Shown here in pieces: positions 11,621 through 21,243 of a DNA stretch of 64,000 nt. This DNA comes from Entomortierella parvispora. Lineage: Eukaryota; Mortierellomycota; Mortierellomycetes; Mortierellales; Mortierellaceae. The translations under genes were made by a program, and so were the position numbers. The notes beneath the pieces were generated by a model. That model searched no databases. It was given only the letters and a program-made list of their open reading frames with translations, and had not been told where the DNA came from. The DNA lies in contig OY752143.1 of assembly GCA_963573315.1 (NCBI GenBank), forward strand, positions 1,240,001 through 1,304,000. The letters run 5' to 3'. How positions within the stretch are numbered: the stretch's first letter is position 1; each line of letters begins with the position of its first letter.

Positions 11621-13836
11621 CTAGGGTCCCATGGGTCGTGTTTGGTAGTTGGGAGCAGGAGGGTTGACTAATCCAGACTGGTACTGTTGCTGAAGCTGAA
11701 GTGATTGTCGGTTGATCTGTTGAATCGATTTCCGACGATGCTCCTCTCGCGGCTGATGTTGAGGTGAGGTGATGGTAGAGAGAGGAGACGACCATCGCTG
11801 ACCTTCATGTTGAGGCGAGAACTCCTGCTGACCTTGATACAGAGATGGGGGCTGGTAAGGGGAAGGATGAAAATCAGCGGCTGGTCGCCCATCCGAACCA
11901 AAACTGTCGCCTGCTAAACCTGGAGAGTCCAGAGACGGACTGAGCAGGGTCGAATCTCGTTGCTGTTGATGCTGGAGTCGAATGAGACCCTGTCTCTCTT
12001 GTTCAAGGAACTCGGCCCTCATTGGTGTAGCTTCTGGGTCTAACGCGCCTCGACGGTAGGGTGAGAGGGGAGGAAGGTCGGATCCCTCGGCGAGATCTGG
12101 CTTCTGGCGTGAAGCCACTCCTCCATCTGGGCCATGGCCATCGGTGCTGGACCATTCAGTAGACGGAGAGAAAGGCGCCCGTCTATATTGTTGCTTCCGA
12201 CGGTAGAAAAAAAATCCAGCGCCTGCGGCAGCCACCAATAACATGACTCCCCCAGCGCCACCGATGATCGCAGCTTGATTGTGAGGAGGCTCAGGAGGAG
12301 CATCCTTACCAAGGTCGATTTCCAAGTTGTCGGAACCGAGAGTTTTACTTCTAGAGCTCCTGACACCGGTAGTACTGGCATCTCCACTCGCACTGGTGGT
12401 ACTGGTAGCATCTACATCCGTTCCAGTAGCAATTGAATTCGCAATGGGAGTGGGACTAGGTGTATCCCACCCAGATGGCTTATATTCATCCACAAATGTG
12501 TTGGTCTTCAGGTCGAAAAGAAGAATTGAAGCCGGCTCTGTGAACGTGCCAGTATAGCCTCCCCAGTTGATAAACGTATCGTTGATAATTCCGCAGGCAC
12601 TTTGGACACGAGGCTGAGGAGCAGAAGGGCCTTGGGTCCAAGTCATGGTAGGCACGTCCAAGATCCACAGGTCCATCGCGAAATCTAATCCATCGAATCT
12701 TGTGGCGTTGCGAACAAGCCCCCCAAATAAAACGACCTTCGTTCCATCTTCATCTGGAGAAAAAAAATAGAGGATCCGCGAGAGTAGAGTTAGCCAACTT
12801 GTGCGGACACCTCACGCACACGTCGCCATTGGGGTACGGAATGACTTACTGGACGCCATGCAGTGCGCCACTCTGCTACTTGGACTACTTCCAACGATAT
12901 CCTAGAGAAGTGTACAGAGATATTAATATGAAAAAAAGAACATTCACTTGAGGAGAAGTACAGCCACTGCTTAGTGCTTACCACAGTTTTCCAGTTTTGG
13001 ATATCAGGATAGTGTTGTACAAGATGAAATGAATCTGTCTTATCGATACAGAAATACAAGAGAGACTTCCCAAAGGCAGAGTAGACACTTGAAGAAATTT
13101 CGCTGTTCTCGAACACCCCTTGAAGGGGTTCAGTACTCACGAGAGAATTATTGTTGATATCAAAACGATACATCTGCTTCATTTCAGGATGGTTTCCGTA
13201 AAGGGTTGTCACCATATACACCAAACCGGTCTCTCGATCTTGGACCGTATTGTTCACAAACTCAAGTGGTGTCTTCGACGCAGGCGGCCCAGCGCTCCAA
13301 GTTCTGGTAGCCAAGGATAATCGGGTGCCGATAAAAGGGATGCGTCTTATCTGGTTTCCAAAAGCGCTGAGATATTTTTCATCCAAGGAAAAGGCCAAAA
13401 TCCCCGTATACCAGAAAATATCAATACCCTCAATGGTTTCAGGATATTCGGCTGGATATTTGGCTGGGCCCCAAACTGGGCTGCTTGCGTTCCAGGCGGT
13501 GGTAAGATCCAAGGCGAAAAGTTGGTTGACGCTGACCATATTCGGCCACTTCTCATCAATAGACGGTATAGGCACCATTCCTCCCAAGATGAAGAATTGT
13601 GTTTTCGTGGTGGTAGACAAAGCTCCGCTTGTTTCAATAATATACGAAGGCTGCTCTGGAATGGGACGTTGTGCGAGGACTGAGACGCAGTACGACTCCA
13701 GTGTCAACATGACGACGGCAATCCACAAAAGATAGACCATGAGAGGATGGCGCTTGCGGTCCTTGAGAACAGAAGTTCCCGCGACGAGATGTGGGAATTG
13801 CGTTCCCGAGAGAGGGTATTCTTTAGAAGTCCTCAT
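11621..13836 (-). CDS. K3: kelch-ectodomain single-pass membrane protein
   Basis: Exons 13836-12982, 12901-12850 (52 nt) and 12753-11621 give 679 aa. The signal peptide differs from K2 at only a few residues (LLWIAVVMLTLESYCVSVLAQ). Kelch blades include FILGGM, SRVAHCMAS and WTQGPSAPQPR with INDTFINWGGYTG. The Ser/Thr stalk is shorter than in K2. The helix AAIIGGAGGVMLLVAAAG lies near residue 450, followed by FFFYRRKQQYRR. The tail is Gln-rich and ends NPPAPNYQTRPMGP. It is a tandem duplicate of K2; the body of the gene has diverged while the 5' end is identical. Ligand and function are unknown. Confidence 0.88.
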
Positions 13837-13928
13837 TTTCAGGTAGAAAACGAATTCTTGGAGATGAGGCCCTGGAGATGTCTTCAGGTGCGAAGGAGGA
13901 ATCAGGACTGACGTTCACGCGGTGGGAA
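13735..13928. repeat. Identical 194-bp block, copy B (K3 5' end)
   Basis: Partner of 10721-10914; see that entry. A second similar block (11068-11135 against 14090-14157, one visible mismatch) continues the duplication upstream. Confidence 0.9.
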
Positions 13929-14272
13929 GAATGAGATGGATAAGCTGATTGTGGGAAAAGGAGACCAGGAACAAAGAGGGGGTTTGGAGCGAGAAACTGA
14001 GGCTTTTCTACTAAACAAGTACAAGTCAAGGTACCTCTGTTGGGATCCCGACCTGTCCCCTCCTCATTCTCCAACATTTCTCACCTCTTGTGTGGTTCCG
14101 TTGCCAGTGAACACGAGGAGGTTGAGTACAAAGACTTTGTGCTGCTGTGCAACATGGTAGTTCTCTGTACCTTCCTCGACTCTCTCGAAGCCGTCGCTAT
14201 TGTCTGCACGCTGAACCGCCCGAGTACTTTTTCACCCAGCTCAACGCCATTGGATCAGAGCAATCACACTGA
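13878..14272 (+). pseudogene. Broken duplicate of the small two-exon ORF
   Basis: It carries the same ATG, donor (GTACCTC) and acceptor (TTGCCAG) as the 10864-11257 copy. A 2-nt shortening of the purine run near 13928 brings a stop right after TRWEE. The following segment still reads MDKLIVGKGDQEQRG in the original frame, and a further indel shifts the last third. About 9 of 31 residues differ in the readable exon-1 segment, suggesting weak or no selection. Confidence 0.45.
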
Positions 14273-14413
14273 GTAAACAGTGAGTGCTGTTGCAGACAAA
14301 CGCCCTGTTTTTCTTTATTTTTTTCTTTTTTTTCTTTATTTTTGGCGAGAAAAGTCGCGTCTGACGCCTGCATTCTGCTTCCTTTCTGATTATCCGCCAT
14401 CGAGGTGACTAAT

Positions 14414-16731
14414 TCACATTCCTTGTGAACTTTGTGCTCCAGGCCGGGTGCTATAGTTGAGAGGAGGTGGGCTGATGGGACCTTGCTGATCCTGTTGCGC
14501 CTGCGTTTGTAATTGCTGTTGCTGCTGAGTCCAAGGTTGCTGATACTGTTCTCCCTCCTGCTGGTATGATATAGCAGGCGAAACTGCCCATGGCCTGTGC
14601 TGCTGCTCAAATCTGGGTGAAAACGATTGTTGACAGTGCAGCTGTTGTTGTTGGTAGGGGAGTTGGTCGACTAGAGTCGATGGCGTACCCACAAGACTGC
14701 TCGTGGTAGTCTTTGCAGAGTCTGGAGAGTTCAACAACGAGCTCCGAGTTTGCTGAACTGCAAGAGTAAAACTATGGTGTTCTTGGGTCGGAGACAAAGA
14801 ATTGATGGCAGTAGCAGTAGTCACGCCGACTCCAGCTTTGAGTGTACTCGTGGGAGTCATTGCCATGCTCACATTCTCTTTCTGAGCCCACTCGTCTTTG
14901 TTTCTAGTAGTCATCGGGTAAGGCCGACGTTGGGAAGCGCCACGCCACCATTGACTCTCCTGCTCTTGAAACTCTTCCTTCATAGGAACTGCCTCCGGAC
15001 CAGTCTCGCCATGTCTATAGGATGGGATGAACCCCAGCAAGGATGTCTCCAGTCGAGGTGCAGATGACATTTTGTTGGCTCCAGTAGCTTGCGCGCCCTT
15101 TCCCCGCAATGTCGCATCCCCAAATCTTTGGCTATCGCCGCCAATGTCGCCATCTCGATCAGTTGTTTGAAAGGCCATCCTCCTCTGAAGAGATGCTTTC
15201 CGACGATAAAAGAAGAAACCGACTCCCACGGCTGCAGCCAAAAGAACTACCCCTGCAACGCTACCGCCAATCACGGCACCCTTGTTTTGAGAGCCATTGC
15301 TTCCCGAAGTTGTACCACTGGTGCTATTGTTTCCATGACTTGTACCCCCGCCTGAAGACTTGGGAGGTGCTGTAGGCTTGTACTCTGTCTCAAACTTGTT
15401 AGTCTCGAGGTTATAAAGGAACAGGTCAACCGGTTGCGGGAACAATCCATTGTAGCCTCCCCAATTGATCAGTGTATCGTTCAGCAAGGTGCAAACACTT
15501 CCTGCTCGAGCTTGAGGAGCTGAAGGACCTTGGGTCCAAGTCATGGACGGCACGTCAAGAATCCATAGATCGTTCGCGAATACTCCACTGTCTTGCACTC
15601 CTCCGAGGACAACCACCTTGGTTCCGTTAGTGTCTACATGGGTCGAAGTACAATTTTTTTAGGGGTCAGATTAGTTAGTTCAATCGTTCGCGCCTGCATG
15701 GGACACAGGATTCTGTTCAATGGATCAATGGACAGAAAGAAATTCTTACTGGCTGCCATGCACAATATCGCTCTATGACTAGGTCCAACTCCTTGTGTGG
15801 CCTAGAGTGATTTTCATTCCAAATGAGGTAAGACACCATCTCTCTTTACAAAAAGAGCACCCAGTTCTGTTCTTCTTACCGGTACTGACCAGGTGTCGGT
15901 CGCAGGCACATACTCGGTCATGACGCCTGGTACCGGGCTTGTAGAGTTCAACACATATAAACCTCCAAAGAACAACATACTCTTTCGATACGACGTGTAT
16001 ACCACTGAGTAGTAGCCTCCTCGGTCTTGCCAAAGCGGGACCATTGTTCCTGTCATATTGGCAGGAATTGTCAAGTTCTTGACAATGGCATCCGTCTGAA
16101 AATCATAGACAAGTAGACTGTTATAAGAAGGGCTGTTATATCCACCTGGTAAATACACCAAGCCTGTATCAGTGTCTTGCGCCACCGCTCGATCATACAC
16201 GTCAGGAAAGAGCGCCGTAATGTTGGAGGCAGCCCAGGTACCTGTAGCAAAAGTATATCGATATGACAACACTTTGCTCAAATAGTTGGAGCCAAAGGTG
16301 TTCAGGTACTTTCCATCCGGGGAGATGGCCATCGCTGCCGACGCCAAAGCAGGTCCTGATACGGCCATGTTAGGGTCTGCAGGTCCAACGCCCGCACTTC
16401 CATCCGACTTGAGGGTCGACCAAACCGGAAGACTGGCGTTCCAAGGGACAGTGAGGTCCAGCGCAATGAACTGATTTGCTGGTGGCGTGTTATTCTCGAT
16501 TGAAAAGTTGCCGCTGTAGACCACAAATCCGCTCAAAAGGATGAATTGAGTCTTGGACATTACACATCCGGGGAGAACTGTCGTCTGATAGGAACCCGTT
16601 GCAGGAGGAGCATCTTGTGCGGAAATTCCTGACAGGTGCAATGGCAAAAGGAGGGCAGATATACACAGAAGCCAGACGACTGGAATGTGTCGCAAGAGTT
16701 TGACAAAAGGTGTGCTGGAGGTAGCTGTCAT
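14414..16731 (-). CDS. K4: kelch-ectodomain single-pass membrane protein
   Basis: Exons 16731-15880, 15801-15750 (52 nt) and 15633-14414 give 707 aa. The start at 16731 is the first real ATG of the frame. The signal peptide is VVWLLCISALLLPLHLSGISA. Blades include FILLSGF, VYLPGGY, MLFFGGLY, RAILCMAA, VVVLGG and LNDTLINWGGYNG. After a short Gly/Ser stalk the helix GAVIGGSVAGVVLLAAAVG (near residue 420) leads to FFFYRRK. The tail is Gln-rich and ends SPPPLNYSTRPG plus ten more residues. The ectodomain has several N-x-S/T sequons. Same family and intron phases as K1-K3 and K5. Confidence 0.88.
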
Positions 16732-17304
16732 CTTCAAAACCGTTACTTAGGAGGAAGACGTTGAAAGGGATTGACAATGACCATTCATCTGAAGCGAGAA
16801 GGAAGGAAAAGAACAAGGGGTGGTGGAAAAAAATGGTTCAGAGCCGACAGGAACAATAAAAGGACGAATGACTGAAAAAAAAGGTGTGTGCGTTGTGTTT
16901 GTTGCATCTGTGCAAGAAAACAATAATGAAATTAAGCAATCGGAGACGTTTCTGTGCGACGCGGCGCTCGATTGTGCCTTCGCCACCCCTTCCATCCCAT
17001 GACTAACAATCAGTCCACCCCGAAATGATTCAGAAAGAAGCAGGTCCGGAAGAATCGGTGAAAAACTAGCGAGAAGGGGATAAACTCTTCCCCATATTGA
17101 GCGCACAAGAACGAGGGTCTAGAAAACAAAGGTAACTACATTTCTTTATTCTTTTTGTTCGTCATGTCAAGGATGCCCAGCTAGAGAGTCAAGGAATTCC
17201 AATTGGGTCATCCTCTCTCTGCAGCCTGCAAAAAAAAAAGGACGCGTTTTTTGTTTAGACGCGCGCGCTGATCGAATCATGTCCTTGTAGTTCGGGATAG
17301 AAAC
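16732..17304. other. Spacer between K4 and K5
   Basis: About 570 bp; no gene seen. It holds the presumed K4 promoter/5' leader and the K5 3' region. An A-run near 17230 and alternating CG near 17260 are the only notable features. Confidence 0.5.
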
Positions 17305-17590
17305 CTAGTAGAATTGGTTGCTGCTCGGTCCTGAGAGCGGCCGGGTATTATACTTGAGCGGAGGTGGACTAGCTAGACCTTGTTGCTGCTCACGTAGCTC
17401 TTGTAGCTCAAGTTGGCGCATCTGCAGCTGGATCTGTTGTTGCTGCAATTGCATGTGTTGGATCAGTTGCTGGCGTTGATCCTCTTCCAGCTGCTGCTGT
17501 TGCAAGGCCGAAACAGTGGATGGCGAAAGTGGCGCGGCGAACAATGGCTGTGAATGATATCGTGGTGCAGTTTGTACTCCTAGTTGTTTC

Positions 17591-17623
<33 letters not shown>

Positions 17624-20203
17624 CGTTGTTGTTGCTGCTGCCGTTGTTGTTGCTGTTGCTGCTGGTATAGTTCTAGCTGTTTCTGTTGCTTGAGCTTCTC
17701 CTCTTGCTGCTGGTGTTGCTGCTGCTGCATTAGCCTCTGTTGCTGTTGCCGCTGCAATTTCTCTTGCTGAAGTTGCTGCTGCCGTTGCAGTTTCTCCTGT
17801 TGCTGTTGCTGTTGAAGTTTCTCTAGTTGTCGCTGCTGCTGTTGGAGTAGCTGCTGTTGCTGTTGTTGCTGGAGTAATTGCTGCTGTTGTTGTTGCTGTT
17901 GCAGCTGTTTCAGCTGTATCTGCTGAGATGTCATTTGTTGGTATACAGTTGGAGGCGTGCCAGAATGGGAAGAGACCATCCGAGACTTTGAAGACTCTGG
18001 AGAGCCCTTAGTCGTTGCCATCTGGGATTCACGCAACAGCATCACGTCTCGATCACGTTGTTGCAGCAGGATCATGTTCTGCTGCTCCCGGATCTGGGTC
18101 TCTAAAAGCTGCAACTGCAGTTCCCGTTCTCGGGGAGACATGGTACTGGTCGCAGCTGCAGCAGCGGCCCCGGCCTTGAAGGCCTTTGCGGGGTCAATGT
18201 AAAGCCGATCATTGTCCATTTGATACCATTCCCCATGGTCTCCCCGTGCGGTAGAAGTCAAAATCGGCTGGGACATCACTTTTCGTCCCTCTTGCGCGTA
18301 AAACTTGTTTGACATCGCGAGTTGCTGCTCTGGACTGATTTCATCTTGCTTATAATTCGGGACAAACCCGAGAATCGCAGTGTCGAGCCGAGGGGGAGGT
18401 GAGGCTGAAAATAAGGTCGATGAGCCCTCAGCGGAGGATGGATAGCCGTCAAGCAGTGCCCGAGGCGAGCTCTTTTCGTACGAGGTGAAACCATCGCTGT
18501 CCGTGAGATCATCCCTATCATGAAGGCTATGGTCCACCATCGAGAAGTCCCTCTTCTTTTTGGATGGTGCGGTAGCTCGTTTCCGATTGCGACGACAGAA
18601 GAATAGACCAGTGCTAACGATCGCTACCAAAACAATGGCACCACCAGCACTACCACCGATGATGGCTGCAGCATTCAAAGAGTTTTCTTGCTTGTTACTT
18701 GTGGGAGGACTGGTGTTGTTATTGACGGGAGGCGGGGGGAGTTCGACGTTGGAGGGTTTGTAATCCGTAACAAATGCATTGGTGAGAAAGTCGAAAATGA
18801 CGATTTCCGTCTTGTTCGGGTAAAGGCCGTTGTAACCGCCCCAGTTGATTAAGGTGTTGTTGACAAAGGTACAGACGCTGCCTACCCGACCTTCAGATGC
18901 CGTTGGGCCTTGAGTCCAGGTCATAGTGGCGACGTCCAACACCCACAAATCATTCGCGTACGAGCCACTATCCAGCAGTCCTCCAAATACGGCCACCTTT
19001 GTTCCGTTATCGTCTGATGAAAAAGTGGAGGAAAAAAAAACATGTTTAGTCAAAGCATGAAAGCAACCTCTGGTATGTGTGTTGTGTTCCCATCCATTCC
19101 CGTCGTATGCATCCCTTGATGCAGTCTCTGTTCAAACTTTCTTGTTGTGTAAAAGCTGCACGAAGTGCTTGTGTTCTGCCAATGGAATGGCCTGCTCGCT
19201 TTGGACGATAACGCCACAGATAACCAAAGACGGAAGAGAGAACTTACTGGCTGCCATGCAGAGACTGCTTCGATGACTTGGTCCCCCTCCGTTTACATCC
19301 TACGTTGGTGAATCGGATAAGGGGTTAGTCTTCCAGCGGTGATGCTCTCTCCTTCAAACGGCGATCTCGAAAACAATGAGTCCTTACTGGTGTACCCCAT
19401 GATTGGTTGCTCAGAAGGAATTCAGTCAGAATGTTTGGGCTAGGGCTCGTCACAGTGGAAACTCCACCAAAGTAAAGGAAGCTCTTTCGCACGGCCGTGT
19501 ACACGGCCGCATAGCCTAGCCTATCCGTCAGATAAGGCACCGTTTCTCCTGGACCAACGGTTGTGGGGATGAGTAGACTCTGGACCTGGGTGTCCGTCTT
19601 GAAGTCATACACAAAGACTGTGTTGTCCTTGGCTGCGTACCCTCCCGCCACATAAACCCATCCACTCGATGGGTCCTGCACAGCCTGGACTCCGCTCTTT
19701 GATATGTTTGTAGCCGTCACCTGCGAAGGTGCCCAGATACCGGTTTCAAACGTGTACCGATAAGAGAGAGCCTTGCTCAGTGTATTCGCTCCAAAGGTAT
19801 TAAGATATTGTCCATCCATGGAGAGGGCCATGGTCGAGTCCACGAAGGCGGGCCCGCCCGTGTTCAAAGCCGCGTCCGGAGCAGATCCGTTTGCTGGTCC
19901 AGTGCCGAGTCGATTCCAGACAGGATTCATGTTGTTCCAGGGCGTGGTGAGGTTCAAGGAAATCAACTGACTGACAGCAGGACCTGTCTTGGCGGTCGAG
20001 TTGATCTGTCGGCCGCCCATGATGACAAACTGAGTCCTTGTCCGGATGGCGCAAGCATCGGTTGTTATAATATAGGGCGGTTGTTGTTGGGCTGACACTG
20101 TGATCCCTGAAAGTGACATCGAGGAGAGAAGGGCAACGACAACCCAAAAGAGAGAACAGACAGATGCTGGTCGCGGTCCAAGTCGGTGCTGACTATGGAC
20201 CAT
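17305..20203 (-). CDS. K5: kelch-ectodomain membrane protein with polyglutamine tail
   Basis: Exons 20203-19388, 19299-19248 (52 nt) and 19013-17305 give 858 aa. The start at 20203 places the signal peptide (LFWVVVALLSSMSLSGITVSA) at the N-terminus; an upstream in-frame ATG at 20266 would add 21 residues. Blades include FVIMGGR, VYVAGGY, FLYFGGV, RSSLCMAA, VAVFGG and VNNTLINWGGYNG. The helix AIIGGSAGGAIVLVAIVSTG lies near residue 400, then FFCRRNRKR. The cytosolic tail has a long Gln-rich stretch broken by Leu, Lys, Arg and Glu (17577-17930), predicted to be coiled coil, and ends SPPPLKYNTRPL plus a short extension. Confidence 0.88.
17577..17930. repeat. CTG/TTG (CAG/CAA) repeat tract encoding polyglutamine in K5
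   Basis: Near-continuous CTG and TTG triplets (CAG and CAA on the coding strand) with scattered interruptions; runs of up to about 11 Gln. Codon mixing suggests a stabilised tract rather than a pure microsatellite. Confidence 0.9.
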
Positions 20204-21243
20204 CCTTGAGCTGCTCGCTGCCCTATTTGACCTTGACTCTTCCTTGGCTGAATGATGTTCAGTCATCTGTCGAATCCGTTGGATGCAGGGGGAGGGGGGG
20301 AGGAGGAGAACAGAGGTTTCGAGGGGTAGGAATGATGCACAAAGAAAAAGAAAAGAGAGAAACAGAGAGAGGGAGAGAGAGAAAACAAACACAGATGCTC
20401 AACATGCCATCCAGGCATCCAGGCACAAGGAAAACACAAAGGAGCAACAAAAGGCGCAAGAGCAGCATGAGGTGCGTGCGTGTTTTGCGCGGGTGTTTTT
20501 CCTTTTTCTTTGAGCAATCCTTGGAGAGCGACTTTCTGATTGGACACCACATACCGCCATCTTTCCTCCAGGCACAGGCGCCCTGTGCAGCATTGAGATA
20601 TCCGTGTTGTTTGTTCTTCCCTGTAACATGTCTGATGCCTGGACAACATGTCCAGCGCTATTTTGCCAGTCAAGGAGGCACCAGGAATGCCTTCAACAGA
20701 ACAGGCAAGAACCCTTCCGTTCATCAAGTCCAACCACTGGACTCAACTTGATTGAATCTGGGGGGGAGGGGAACTTCACCGGGGATGGGTCCCACACTGC
20801 TCTCCAGCTTGCAAAGACTGGCATTCATAATCGCCACAGTCCGACGGTCCAATGTGGTTTTTAAGAGAATTTTTTTTTTGTGAGTTTCGTGAGAGCACAA
20901 AGGGACCAGAACTACGAAGCGTCAGCCGCCCCTAGCCGCCGTTGCCTCTCTTGCAGGTCCAAGTCCCCTTCTCTGTTGTGTCTCTGTCAATATTCTCTGC
21001 TCGCATCAGCAAGCCATCCAGGGTAAAATACAAATTAGCAGGTTTATTGTTGTGGGTGCAAAATGCAATTAATAAGATTACATGGGAAAAGGGCAATGAC
21101 AAGGTCCACTTGACACATCAAAGCAAGGAGGTCGTAGGAGCGATCGGTGCTGATGCCCACTTCTGCAGAGGCCGTAGACACAAAGGCTAGGCTGCAGAGA
21201 AGCGAAATCAAATAAAAATACAATAAAATGATCGAGGGTCCTT
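20204..21243. other. Intergenic region between K5 and the CSC channel
   Basis: About 1 kb. The first 200 bp are purine-rich on the plus strand, i.e. a CT-rich leader for K5. A T-run lies at about 20872-20880. The rest is probably the 3' untranslated region of the channel gene. No coding frame with recognisable domains. Confidence 0.5.

Noticed and set aside
8503-20203. Calling the kelch proteins galactose oxidases
   Set aside because: No copper ligands or thioether Cys-Tyr pair could be recognised, and the proteins are membrane-anchored with long tails. Only the propeller fold is supported.
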